DNA of 64,000 nucleotides from an uncultured Rhizobiaceae group bacterium (GTDB taxonomy: Bacteria; Pseudomonadota; Alphaproteobacteria; Rhizobiales; Rhizobiaceae): the NCBI GenBank assembly GCA_947501445.1, contig CANMVS010000009.1:62001-126000 (forward strand), read 5' to 3'. A program made the translations under genes and the position numbers. The notes below the pieces were generated by a model. That model had not been told where the DNA came from. It worked only from the letters and a program-made list of their open reading frames with translations, and made no database searches. Shown piece by piece: positions 26,775 to 35,976 of the stretch; position 1 is the stretch's first letter, and each line of letters begins with the position of its first letter.

Positions 26775-28700
26775 CTATGCAGCAGTCGGCTTGAGTGCTG
26801 CAGTATATTCTTCCCAGGCCTGTTCGGCGGGTTCGGCATAAAGACTAAGGGCGTTTTTAATTCGCGCCCTAGTTATGCCGGAACTAATTTCGGCGGTTGC
26901 TTTTAATTGTTCAAAAACCTCGAAGAACCACTCACGTTCTTCAGAAAGTTTCTCCAGCCAAGGACCGGAATACCGGGATTTGAAAAACATCATTGCCGCA
27001 CGCTGGTTTTCTGCCGGTGTTTTGAGCAGAGTGTCAACGAATTCTTTAGCTGGCAGCGTTTTCAAAATAGGGACATCGTAGTAGCTGACACCGGGGTGAT
27101 TTGTGGAGCAAACACCTTGGTAGAATATACGATAATCGTTGGGTATTTGCTCCATAAGATCACGAGCAACCTTTTCCCATTCGCTCCTAAATTCTTTGCT
27201 TAAGGTGTTAATATATTGGGCGCGAATGTTTTTGAATTCCGCGGTTTCGTTTTTCCAGATAGCTAGGCCGAAATGGACGTCCTCACGATCATTCTCGCCA
27301 CGATAATCCTCTAAGGACGGTGATATCTTCCCGTTTGTCGCCAAATCAGAGAAGTAGGTTTCCCAATCTTCAACAATCCTTTTCCAAGCTCCGTGCTCTT
27401 CGGAAGGCTCGTCACTTGCGTCAACAGGTTCAGGAAAAACATTTTCCTTGAGCCAAAGAGAAATCCCTACAGCATGGAGAATTTCGCCGCGAGATATGAG
27501 TTTTCTATCGGCGATCTGCAGTTTCAGTTTTGCGAGAGCCTCTGCAAAAACGGCGTCCTCTCTACTTAAACCGTACGCGACAGTCAACAACGCCGGCTCT
27601 TCAGTGACGCTTTGGAATGAAGGTGATTCATCGAGTTGTTTTTTGAGCTCTTCAGAACGTAGTTTCCCATGACATACGATATCGAGCCAAAGTTGACCCG
27701 AAAGGAAATATTCACTGGTAGAAAAGTTTGTGTTATGCCTCTCAAACAGATCGGTAACAGGTCCGCCTTTATTGTCACCAATTCGCTCACTTATACCAGC
27801 TGTTTCCAATGTCTTTATTTTCTTCTGAGGAAGTTTACCCTGTTTCCATGCATAGGAAACCATCAGAAAGAGATAGAAGAAGGAACTGAGACCAGACGTG
27901 CAATTTTTATGACTTTCCTGCAGTTCAGCGTACAAGCGCTGAAAATCCCAAATTACCTGCTTAACAATACGAAAGTTGACCGGCTTTTCGTTGTAGCAAA
28001 ATTGATCAATTGCCTCACGATTGCGATCAAAAAATGGTTTAATATCGCCACCTGCTGTTCCAAGGATCGTATCCAAAGCGCTATGTAAATCAGGTTCCAC
28101 TTTTAGCGTGGTTCCAATAAGTTTCTCGCGAATCCTCTTGTATCGTTTCAGCTTTTCCTTCTCACTCTCAAGCTGATAAAGCTCATCTTCATTGCCGATA
28201 ACAATAGCTTTTAGGCCGTGATGCTCAACCAGACTGTTTATGTAACCCAGGATTTCCTCTGGCAGCTGGAAGTTTGAGCGCTCGAGGTCATCAAAAATCA
28301 AAAGGCCACTGCTCTCCACGTCGGAAAATTCTTTCAGGTCTACATCGGGTAGTTTGCCGCTAACACTTCCATCAGCCCGATCATTGCCGTCCAGATCAAT
28401 CTTGACAGTAGCCCTGAGAAATCCTTTCGCAACTTTGCCAAACAGTCGAGCCTTTTTGCTACTTAACAATGGATGGAGCGCTCTAAATATTTCATAGTCA
28501 ATCTGGGACGTGTCAGACAGGCCATAAAGGCTTACCCAGACGTGTTTTTCTGCCTCAATAATTGCTTTGACGGTGTGAGTTTTGCCTACGCCCCATTCCC
28601 CAGTGATCATGACGGCAAAACCAGGTCCCTCCTCCTGCTCTTTCGTGCGATAATATCTAATGTATTCCTTAATGTGAGCATTTGGATCTGCTGCTTCCAT
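26775..28700 (-). CDS. KAP-like P-loop NTPase
   Basis: About 641 aa. The Walker A motif is in MITGEWGVGKTHTVKAI and the Walker B in GLLIFDDLERS, with a sensor-like IVIGNEDEL; this layout fits the KAP/STAND-like NTPases. The long C-terminal half is helical and unrecognised. No transmembrane segments are evident, unlike classic KAP proteins. I start at the ATG at 28700 (MEAADPNAHIKEYIRYY); 23 upstream codons are possible but look non-coding. It is AT-richer than its neighbours and flanked by a decayed transposase and about 800 bases of gene-free DNA, suggesting transfer. Such NTPases often serve in phage defence, but that is inference. Confidence 0.7.
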   Translation of the reverse strand: MEAADPNAHIKEYIRYYRTKEQEEGPGFAVMITGEWGVGKTHTVKAIIEAEKHVWVSLYGLSDTSQIDYEIFRALHPLLSSKKARLFGKVAKGFLRATVKIDLDGNDRADGSVSGKLPDVDLKEFSDVESSGLLIFDDLERSNFQLPEEILGYINSLVEHHGLKAIVIGNEDELYQLESEKEKLKRYKRIREKLIGTTLKVEPDLHSALDTILGTAGGDIKPFFDRNREAIDQFCYNEKPVNFRIVKQVIWDFQRLYAELQESHKNCTSGLSSFFYLFLMVSYAWKQGKLPQKKIKTLETAGISERIGDNKGGPVTDLFERHNTNFSTSEYFLSGQLWLDIVCHGKLRSEELKKQLDESPSFQSVTEEPALLTVAYGLSREDAVFAEALAKLKLQIADRKLISRGEILHAVGISLWLKENVFPEPVDASDEPSEEHGAWKRIVEDWETYFSDLATNGKISPSLEDYRGENDREDVHFGLAIWKNETAEFKNIRAQYINTLSKEFRSEWEKVARDLMEQIPNDYRIFYQGVCSTNHPGVSYYDVPILKTLPAKEFVDTLLKTPAENQRAAMMFFKSRYSGPWLEKLSEEREWFFEVFEQLKATAEISSGITRARIKNALSLYAEPAEQAWEEYTAALKPTAA

Positions 28701-29517
28701 CGGCAAAACGGTTCCTCTATTTGGTTGGAAATAATGCGCAAGAATGGAAGATATTTTTCTGAGGATCATAAAGCATTTCGCGATGATATAATTGTGGAAC
28801 GAGGTGCTCCGAGTGCGAAGAAAATTCCGATGCCGTGTTTACGGCGTCAAACAAATAATTGTGTAAATGATATATGCAACTTATAGATGCCGTCAAGAAT
28901 TTTTCAGCAACATCTGCCTTGGCAAATATCAGCGCGGCGAATTGCTGAAAATCAGAAAAATCAACGATATTCAGACCTCCATGGAATCCTGATTTGAACC
29001 CGATCATTACTTTAAATCACCAAGTCCGCTTTGGGGATATTCCGGACGTTAGTTTTAGGTGCAGCGAAGGTCAACTCCCCGCCCTCTCTCGCCGTTCAAA
29101 CAAATTCCAGATTTGGTCGCTTTGTCCGCACTGCGGCCATTCGACCAGACTGAGAAGGCTAAAGCCGAAGAGAGCCAGCGTCTCACTCGAGCGGGTCCAT
29201 TGGCTCTGACTCTTGGCGGTCAGCCAATGGCCTGATCCGCCTGTGCTTGCATCGAGTGAATCCCGCGACTATCGTGATGGAACAGACGTCAACTTGTCCT
29301 GTGTAGCATTTCTAATTTGCCCGGACCGTTGCATCTGTATTTTGCCCTAACATAACATGTCACAGGACACATTCCATTCCGAACAGCAACAAAGGTACTA
29401 ATCGGTCATTGGGAAACTGATTTGAGGATGTTCCAGAAAGTTCACGGCTTTGAAATGACTAAATAAGGGCCTTTGCCCAACTCCAACAAGTTGACAGCTT
29501 CAACGCACCAACTCAAT
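28701..29517. other. Gene-free stretch
   Basis: About 800 bases without a convincing gene. The first 300 are AT-rich like the neighbouring NTPase gene and probably hold its promoter; the rest returns to chromosomal composition. Short ORFs such as 28994-29209 show no recognisable motif or ribosome site. Confidence 0.4.
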
Positions 29518-30087
29518 CTACAAATCGAACCTTGTTTTGATGATTTCAGCGCATTCATGCGGTGACGTCGCGTCGGTGTCTACAGTTAAGTCATAGACCA
29601 TTCCTTCATGGACGCGGTTGAATTGCCATCGGGCTAACCCTACTTCACGGTCCTGGCGCTGAAGTTCCCTTTTTTCGAGCGTTTTCAACGAGGCAAAGAC
29701 GCCAATCATAAGGAAGTTAAAAGGTTGCAACAGGTTGCGGTACTCCAGTACGGCATTCCGAGATCCCTGATCGGTGTTTCCGTAGAGAACATCATCAATA
29801 ATCAAATTGTTTCCTGAAAGTGCCATGGCTGCTGCCGAGTGGCGCATACCTGAGAGTACGCGTTCGGCAACTGAACCAGTTTTAGCAAAGGTAGAAACGC
29901 TCCCATTTTCAATGATCTTTTCAAAACTTAAGCCGTCAGGATGTTGGAGATACCGTTCAGGCATCATGTCGAGAAAAGCATCCATTTCAAAGTGGAGGAA
30001 TGGTTGCGCAACTATGTTCTGAAGAGCTCTTGCAATAGAACTCTTCCCAACACTTCCGACGCCATTCAAAAGAACAACTTTGACCAT
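29518..30087 (-). CDS. Chloramphenicol phosphotransferase-like (CPT) P-loop kinase
   Basis: 189-residue P-loop kinase: LLNGVGSVGKSSIARALQ is the Walker A, FLHFEMDAFLDMMP the substrate-side Asp motif (like CPT's HxGxDxF), and NLIIDDVLYG a Walker-B-like strand. The C-terminus has the RHREVG-like RQDREVGLARWQ stretch seen in CPT proteins. Members phosphorylate small hydroxylated molecules; chloramphenicol is the founding substrate, but resistance cannot be claimed. I start at the ATG at 30087 because the 79 upstream codons look random. Confidence 0.8.
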   Translation of the reverse strand: MVKVVLLNGVGSVGKSSIARALQNIVAQPFLHFEMDAFLDMMPERYLQHPDGLSFEKIIENGSVSTFAKTGSVAERVLSGMRHSAAAMALSGNNLIIDDVLYGNTDQGSRNAVLEYRNLLQPFNFLMIGVFASLKTLEKRELQRQDREVGLARWQFNRVHEGMVYDLTVDTDATSPHECAEIIKTRFDL

Positions 30088-30336
30088 GGCGCTCAGCCTT
30101 GGATTGCTATGAGGAAATAGAACTAATCGAACATCATTACCCGCCCCGGACAGGCTTAGCAACCCTGACCAGGACACCTGACCGGTGCTGATCTCCCTAC
30201 CCTGTGACGGCTTCCAAGCCATTGTTGCATATACATTAGAAGTCACACAGCCAATTAGTGATGTCTCACTTTGGCTGGATAACTTAATAGAACGGGGAGC
30301 CCGACTTGGCAGGTTTGAGCTCAAACCAAAGCGATA

Positions 30337-30969
30337 TTATTGTCGGGATAGAGCTACGTTTACCCCAAGGGCAACAAGAATGCTTCCGCCAATCCTACGA
30401 ACCACTTTCGCAGCGGCGGTTGAGCGCTTGAGGACACAGGTCACTTTGTCCGCCAAAACAACAGCTATCACATCGGCGCTTGAAAACATGAAGTTCACAA
30501 CCGTCCCTAGAATGAATAGTTGAAGCCAGATCGGAAAGCTCGAAGTAGGATCCGTGAACTGAGGCAGAAAGGCTACATAGAAGATGGCGGTTTTCGGATT
30601 GAGAACTTCGACGGTTACGCTTTCCCAGAAAGCCCGCTTTGGTGATTTGGCGTCAATCTCCAGGACAGAGGTAGTGATATTTTCGCGGGAAAAGAACAGT
30701 TTTGCGCCCAGCCAGACCAAGTAAAGCGCACCCGCGAATTTGAGTATGGTGTACAGAATGGGGATCGCTTCGAATAAAACCGCCAGTCCCAGAGAAGCCG
30801 CTGCGACATGCGTATATCCACCAATATGAATGCCGACGGCCGCCAACCAGCCTGCTTTGCGGCCTCGTGCCATTGTCTGTGCGGCAGTGTAGAGCATTGC
30901 CGGTCCTGGCATATAGGCGAATATTGCTGTTGCAGTGGTAAAAGCCAATAAGAGTTCAATAGGTGGCAT
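30337..30969 (-). CDS. LysE/RhtB-family exporter
   Basis: About 210-aa inner-membrane exporter of amino acids or similar compounds. Typical features are the N-terminal FAYMPGPAMLYTAAQTMARGRKAG motif, GALYLVWLGAKLFF and LNPKTAIFYVAFLPQF, with six predicted hydrophobic segments. The ATG at 30969 (MPPIELLLAF) matches the family start. It stands alone. The substrate is unknown. Confidence 0.88.
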   Translation of the reverse strand: MPPIELLLAFTTATAIFAYMPGPAMLYTAAQTMARGRKAGWLAAVGIHIGGYTHVAAASLGLAVLFEAIPILYTILKFAGALYLVWLGAKLFFSRENITTSVLEIDAKSPKRAFWESVTVEVLNPKTAIFYVAFLPQFTDPTSSFPIWLQLFILGTVVNFMFSSADVIAVVLADKVTCVLKRSTAAAKVVRRIGGSILVALGVNVALSRQ

Positions 30970-31214
30970 ACTGTATGTTTCCATTCTCAATTTCTTCGAC
31001 AGGTATCCCGCCTCAGGAAAAACATCATCTTGAAATGACTTGAGTTATTGGAAAATCGGCATTTGTATGACGCAGGGCACCCAATGCAGCAATATCACCA
31101 ACTCCGTTGTTTCAGCGTGAAACCCTGCCTAATAGAATGCTCGACAGGCTACATTCTTTGAACCGTGCTGACCGCGCACATGTTTTAGAGGAAAAATGCC
31201 GGCTAAAGTCCAAA

Positions 31215-31721
31215 TTAGACAGGCCTCGGCAACAATGTCAGATCAGTTGGTTCAGGTTTTGCACCTGCTGCTGTGAGCATCGCGTGAACTTGGCCCCGGT
31301 GGTGGGTTTGGTGGTTAAACAGCTGGACAGCGCAGAGTGCCGTTGAATTTTCAAATAGTGATGAATCGCTCGGCGAATACCAAACCACCATCACGTCGAA
31401 GTCGGAGGTGCGAAGGTTGGCGACCCAATTCCCGATTTCCTCATCGCATTGTAAACGCAGCGTCTTGAACTCCTTCCAATCTGACGGTTCCGCAAGGGAA
31501 ATTTTAAGATTTTCGTGTGGACGTTCGTTGCCCCTAAGGCGCTGTAGCTGCAGGGTATCAGCCCAATAAAGGTGGTTTAGTGTGGCTGCGATGGATTGGA
31601 AGAAGGCGCCACGATCCTCCCAGCGTTGATCGCTGGTCAGAGCGTTTGCCGCTGTCACAAGAGAGTTGTTCTGCCAGGCGTTGTAACGCGCCATCAATCG
31701 GCAATATTCCAGCGTTATCAC
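31215..31721 (-). CDS. DinB-family protein
   Basis: 168-residue four-helix-bundle protein of the DinB/YfiT superfamily with the three metal-binding histidines: NHLYWAD near residue 49 and LFNHQTHHRGQVHAML near the C-terminus. Many members are thiol-dependent S-transferases; the precise role here is unknown. The ATG at 31721 gives a standard DinB N-terminus (YCRLMARYNAWQN). Confidence 0.85.
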   Translation of the reverse strand: MITLEYCRLMARYNAWQNNSLVTAANALTSDQRWEDRGAFFQSIAATLNHLYWADTLQLQRLRGNERPHENLKISLAEPSDWKEFKTLRLQCDEEIGNWVANLRTSDFDVMVVWYSPSDSSLFENSTALCAVQLFNHQTHHRGQVHAMLTAAGAKPEPTDLTLLPRPV

Positions 31722-31852
31722 GTGGTGATTTCCTCATATGAAATTGTTGGGGATGAAAGCATGCTGCGCTTCAATCGCAGACAAGTCAACGGCAAGTCGG
31801 CGCGCTACGTTGTCAGTAAACCGGTTACACCGACATCCATTTAGTTTGTTCC

Positions 31853-32401
31853 TCATTGTGAACCTTTGCCTGCAAACCACATCCTCTTGAGCGTTGCATC
31901 ACGTTTGATGAAATGATGATAGAACGCTGCCCCCGCATGGATGATGAACAAGAACAGCAGCACGCGCGCCCCTATTCCGTGCGGGACACGAGGCAGATAG
32001 GCGTGGAAATCCGGCAAGACTCCCTGTGCTCCACCAAATAGGATCAGTCCGGCTCCGGATAATACAAGCATGCCGATTCCACTTGCAGCCATTCCGAGTA
32101 TGATAATATAGAACAATACATGTACTGCTCTTGCGGACAGTGTCCGCCATCGGGGGCCATGCTCATGGGCGGTGGGTTTTGTATCAAAACGCCACCACCA
32201 AACGATACGGGCAAGCGTCAAAATGGCAACCGCCATTCCCATCGGCACATGGAACTGCAGAATGCGAGCCTTCATTGCCGGATCGATCGTTTGTCGGGCT
32301 CAAAATCCCAAACCAAGTATTGCAATAATGAACAAAGCGGACAGCCAGTGAATGATCGCAGCCACTGCTCCATGGTTTGTATCGGTGCTCTTCAAAGACA
32401 T
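31853..32401 (-). pseudogene. Cytochrome b561-type membrane protein, interrupted by TGA
   Basis: The frame from the ATG at 32401 reads MSLKSTDTNHG, a first membrane helix with heme-ligand His (IIHWLSALFIIAILGLGF), then TGA (32300-32302), then continues ARQTIDPAMKARILQFHVP through three more helices to 31853. Relatives read GF-R-ARD at this point, so CGA to TGA is the likely change. Internal ATG 32275 would yield a protein lacking helix 1 and one heme ligand. Normal proteins of this type carry electrons from quinol in the inner membrane. Probably non-functional. Confidence 0.78.
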
Positions 32402-32427
32402 CGTATCTTCTCACAATCAGCAGTACA

Positions 32428-32796
32428 TCAGGCTACGCAACAATTCGGAACTGCAATTTTTTCAAACAGATGTGGTGCGGTGACTGCGCTGGACGGGTAA
32501 TGGCTGAGAGCATTTTGAAACTCCGGATTCGAGAATGCCATACGGAAATCGGCTATAGAGTCCCAGACAGCGTAATTCAGGTACATGCTACTTTCACCGA
32601 CTGCCTTGTGCAGTTGTGTGCTGATATAGCCTTGTTGTTTTTTCATGAAGAGGGCATCCTCTTTCCATGCCTTGATCAAGGCCGTCTGATCGCCAGGGTC
32701 CACCGTGAACAGGTTTATCAGCACCACTGGTCCGGCATCGATGCCAAGTTGTTCCTGAATGGGAAATTCAGGGTCGAGAGGTTTGAAGTTGACCAT
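32428..32796 (-). CDS. Antibiotic biosynthesis monooxygenase (ABM) domain protein
   Basis: 122-residue dimeric ferredoxin-like-fold protein (ABM superfamily): VVLINLFTVDPGDQTALIKAW and QQGYISTQLHKAVGESSMYLNYAVWDS match the family pattern. Such proteins include quinol monooxygenases and heme-degrading enzymes. It is divergent from a MarR-type regulator with a perfect palindrome between the two, so it is probably repressed by that protein and induced by a small aromatic or oxidant. Confidence 0.82.
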   Translation of the reverse strand: MVNFKPLDPEFPIQEQLGIDAGPVVLINLFTVDPGDQTALIKAWKEDALFMKKQQGYISTQLHKAVGESSMYLNYAVWDSIADFRMAFSNPEFQNALSHYPSSAVTAPHLFEKIAVPNCCVA

Positions 32797-32864
32797 TTAA
32801 TATCATCCTTGAAAGTTGATTTGTTTTGGTGTCGTGTTGTCAAATATAGTAACCATAGACCGAT

Positions 32865-32882
32865 ATGACAACATGTTGTCAT
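32865..32882. promoter_or_regulatory. MarR-type operator, perfect 18-bp palindrome
   Basis: ATGACAACATGTTGTCAT is fully self-complementary and lies between the divergent ABM and MarR genes, 21 bases before the MarR start; a second half-site TGTTGTCA is at 32835-32842. Size and position are typical of MarR operators controlling both directions. An ATG inside the palindrome is not the MarR start. Confidence 0.75.
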
Positions 32883-32903
32883 TCTATTTTTTCAGGGATC
32901 ATC

Positions 32904-33374
32904 ATGCCAGACATTCAATGGACAGAAGCAGGAGAAGCGGTGACCGCGTTGATACTGGACGTATTCAGATTGAACGGTCAGTTACTGGTTGCCGGTGATC
33001 GTCTTGTTGCGGAACTTGGCTTGACCAGTGCGCGATGGCAAATTCTTGGCGCAATTGCTTATGCAGAAAAGCCGGAGTCGGTTGCATGGCACGCACGCAC
33101 GATGGGCGTTCATAGACAAGGCATTCAACGCATTGTAAATGAGTTGAAAAAGGAGGGGATTGTTGAGTTCCAACCAAATCCGCACCACAAACGCGCTCAC
33201 CTTATTGTTCTTACATCCAATGGAGAAAAACTGTTTGAGCAAGCCCTGGAACTGCAGACGCCATGGGTGAACGATATATCCAAAGGCCTTACGCCAAAAG
33301 AAATTGCAGCCGCAAAATACGTGATTGAACAGCTTTCCTCACAGCTCGAGAAGGTGCGTGAGAATGCGGCATAG
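32904..33374 (+). CDS. MarR-family transcriptional regulator
   Basis: 156-residue winged-helix repressor. The DNA-binding region includes LTSARWQILGAIAY, VAWHARTMGVHRQGIQRIVNEL and the wing EFQPNPHHKRAHLIVLT. The ATG at 32904 (MPDIQW) follows CAGGGA; the upstream ATG at 32865 lies within the operator. It probably represses itself and the divergent ABM gene in response to a small ligand. Confidence 0.9.
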   Translation: MPDIQWTEAGEAVTALILDVFRLNGQLLVAGDRLVAELGLTSARWQILGAIAYAEKPESVAWHARTMGVHRQGIQRIVNELKKEGIVEFQPNPHHKRAHLIVLTSNGEKLFEQALELQTPWVNDISKGLTPKEIAAAKYVIEQLSSQLEKVRENAA

Positions 33375-33457
33375 ACAGTTCCACATTTTATCAAAAACGG
33401 GGAAACGGTATCACACTGCCCTATGGAAGCCCTGGTGAATAACAAACGGCGAATTAC

Positions 33458-34792
33458 TCAAGATGCAGTACCTGAAACCTGTTGCGAGCAGGACTTCAAC
33501 GAATAAAGACCGACCGGCTCGCTCAATCCCCGGACTTCGGTTTCACCGATCCTTTGCAGCGCCCCTTCTGGAACTTGTTCTGCCGTTGATTGGGACACCA
33601 ACAATGATGTCCCATATTCCTTGTTCAGGCTTTCAAGCCGCGCTGCCAGGTTAACAGCGTCACCGTAGACCGTATAACTCTGTCGGCCTCCGCCACCAAC
33701 GTTGCCGGCAACCACCGGACCGGAACTCAGCCCGATACGGATATTGAGATGTTCACCTGCGAAGGTCTCGGTTTTCGTCAGTTCTATCAGATCCCGGGCA
33801 GCATCCAGAGCGCGTTGCGCGTGCTGCTCATCTTCAATGGGCACATTGAACGTCGCGAGAATCGCGTCACCCAGGAACTGGGTCACCACGCCATTGTGCT
33901 TGCCAATGATTTGAGATGACGCGTCGAAGAAGGCATTGAATGTATCCACGACAGCCCGTGGGCCCTTGGTCTCCGTCAGACTGGTAAATCCGGCGACATC
34001 CGTGAACAGGACAGTCGCAGCCCGCTCAACCGGGTCCAAAGCCCCCTCGCCCTTGATCATGGACTGTGCCACTGCAGCCGGCACGAACCGACCGAACATT
34101 TGTGAAATCAACGAATTTTCACGCTCCGCGACGAGTTGCCGACGCACAGTTTGCCGCGCCCTGTGCATCACGATCGCAAGCAGGATCGCAACCACCACAA
34201 AAATGGCCGCCTCCTGCATGCGACTCCCCGTACCGGCGAATTCCGGGTTCAAAAAGATACCCAGAAATTGATCTGGTGTTGGAGACGTCGACATACTCGT
34301 CCATTCCAGCACCCGATCCATGTCCGAGCGAATCCACAAGAATGCGCCCATCCAACCAGCGGCACCCAACACCCCCGTCCACAGGAGAAGCCCTGGAGAA
34401 AAACTGAATGCGGCGACACCTAACAAGAGAAAATAAATCGGAAAGACGCTGAAGCGAAAGATCATGATTTGCGGGATGTCGGTAATCGGGGCCGCTGGCA
34501 TCAACGCCACTGCGGCGGACAGTAATCCGACATCGATTGTGATAAACACGTATTTCACCCAACTGCGATCAAATCGCGACCCGATCAGCAGATAATGGGC
34601 AATCCCCAGCCCGGCAAACAACAACCCTGCCAGAATATAGTCGGCAGCCCGGTCCGGTCCACGCGTGATGGCCATCAACGTCGTCAGAAGAATCACTGTT
34701 ACAAGCCTGCCCTTGATGGCAAGTTTCAGGCCCGCCTGCTCGGCCGCGTTAAACAGGTCTTGCGATTGTATTGCCGGATTCTGATCTGTCAT
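33458..34792 (-). CDS. Membrane-bound class III adenylate/guanylate cyclase
   Basis: 444 aa: an N-terminal membrane domain with about six hydrophobic segments, a linker, then a class III cyclase catalytic domain. AATVLFTDVAGFTSLTE carries the first metal-binding Asp, FLGDAILATFNVP the second, and VAGNVGGGGRQSYTVYGDAVNLAARLE the nucleotide and transition-state region. It should make cAMP (or cGMP) in response to an unknown membrane signal. I start at the ATG at 34792 (MTDQNPAI); the longer frame to 34912 has no support. Confidence 0.85.
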   Translation of the reverse strand: MTDQNPAIQSQDLFNAAEQAGLKLAIKGRLVTVILLTTLMAITRGPDRAADYILAGLLFAGLGIAHYLLIGSRFDRSWVKYVFITIDVGLLSAAVALMPAAPITDIPQIMIFRFSVFPIYFLLLGVAAFSFSPGLLLWTGVLGAAGWMGAFLWIRSDMDRVLEWTSMSTSPTPDQFLGIFLNPEFAGTGSRMQEAAIFVVVAILLAIVMHRARQTVRRQLVAERENSLISQMFGRFVPAAVAQSMIKGEGALDPVERAATVLFTDVAGFTSLTETKGPRAVVDTFNAFFDASSQIIGKHNGVVTQFLGDAILATFNVPIEDEQHAQRALDAARDLIELTKTETFAGEHLNIRIGLSSGPVVAGNVGGGGRQSYTVYGDAVNLAARLESLNKEYGTSLLVSQSTAEQVPEGALQRIGETEVRGLSEPVGLYSLKSCSQQVSGTAS

Positions 34793-34982
34793 TGCTGACG
34801 AACCTATTGACCCGCGACGAACAACACAACAATAACTCTTTCTCATCAATGTTTTCCCGGAGCACCAGGCAGAATCGCCAATCATGTCACAGGTAAATAC
34901 CCAAATGATCATTGGTAGTCGTTTTGTCCGTCTTGCCGAACTTACGACACGTCGGCAATATCAATGTTGCAGATCGCCTGTT

Positions 34983-35879
34983 TCACACCAGGCCACTCGA
35001 AACCGCCCTAACGTGATTGATGAATGCCCGTTGTTTGACTGTCGCGCCACGGCGACTGGGATAGATCACCGATAGAGTAGCACTGGCGGCCCTCCAATCC
35101 GGCAAGACTGCGGAAAGTTGGTTGGAAGCGCATTCTGCGTGAACTGCATATGCCGGCAGCATGGCGATACCGCCGCCTGCGACAGCAAGGTTTCGAAGTG
35201 TCATGAAGTCATTGACGACGACATCGCCCTGAGCGGTGATTCTGATCTCATCTGCGTCTCGTTTTAATTTCCATTGCGTGGTCTTGATCCCCCTACCCAT
35301 GATCAAACAACAATGATCCTTCAGGTCATTCGGGGATTTGGGCGCTCCAGATTTCCGCAGGTAATTCGGGCTGGCAAAAAGGCCAAGCGGGAATGTTCCA
35401 ATGGCCTGAGCCATCATGGTTGAATCCTGATTTTTACCAATGCGGAAAGCCAGGTCAAAGCCATCCTCAATGAGGTTGGCCCGCGCATTTGTCAGCTCCA
35501 GGATAACCTGCACCTTTGGAAATTGCTGCGCATAGGCCGCTATGGCCGGAGCGATGATTTGTTGTCCAACCAGCACTGAGGCTGAAACGCGCAACTCACC
35601 CGCTGGTTCAGCAAGGCTTGTTTCGATAACGGCGTCGGCTGCATCTGCTTCCTCAACCATCAGGCGACAATAGTCTGCGTAGCAGACGCCAATCGATGTC
35701 AGTCGTCTGCTGCGGGTATTGCGTTCCATCAATTGAACACCGAGACGATCTTCCAGTCGCGCCAATCTCCGGCTGACATTCGATTTTGGAAGTTTCAGTT
35801 TTTCCGCAGCGCCAGTGATGCTCTGCTCCTTAGCAATAGCAGCAAAAACTGCAAGATCGTTTAAATCTCTATGTTCCAT
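34983..35879 (-). CDS. LysR-family transcriptional regulator
   Basis: 298-residue regulator: N-terminal winged HTH (LAVFAAIAKEQSITGAAEKL, SNVSRRLARLEDRLGVQL) and a LysR substrate-binding domain. The ATG at 35879 gives the standard N-terminus; the upstream frame is spurious. It is divergent from a pirin remnant and an isochorismatase-family gene. LysR-pirin-isochorismatase is a familiar arrangement, so it probably governed that pair. Confidence 0.9.
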   Translation of the reverse strand: MEHRDLNDLAVFAAIAKEQSITGAAEKLKLPKSNVSRRLARLEDRLGVQLMERNTRSRRLTSIGVCYADYCRLMVEEADAADAVIETSLAEPAGELRVSASVLVGQQIIAPAIAAYAQQFPKVQVILELTNARANLIEDGFDLAFRIGKNQDSTMMAQAIGTFPLGLFASPNYLRKSGAPKSPNDLKDHCCLIMGRGIKTTQWKLKRDADEIRITAQGDVVVNDFMTLRNLAVAGGGIAMLPAYAVHAECASNQLSAVLPDWRAASATLSVIYPSRRGATVKQRAFINHVRAVSSGLV

Positions 35880-35976
35880 ATATAGAACTCTCTTTTGACA
35901 ATTAGCGCCATTGAACCAGATACGGGATAATCGCATATTCCCGTCAAGCAATGCAACACGCTTGATTGGAAACGAT

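Noticed and set aside
28994-29209. 71-aa plus-strand ORF with CPHCGHS
   Set aside because: A single CxxC-like motif without a ribosome site or family pattern is not enough to call a gene.
32300-32302. Selenocysteine at the TGA in cytochrome b561
   Set aside because: Family members have Arg at this position and no SECIS-like hairpin is evident.
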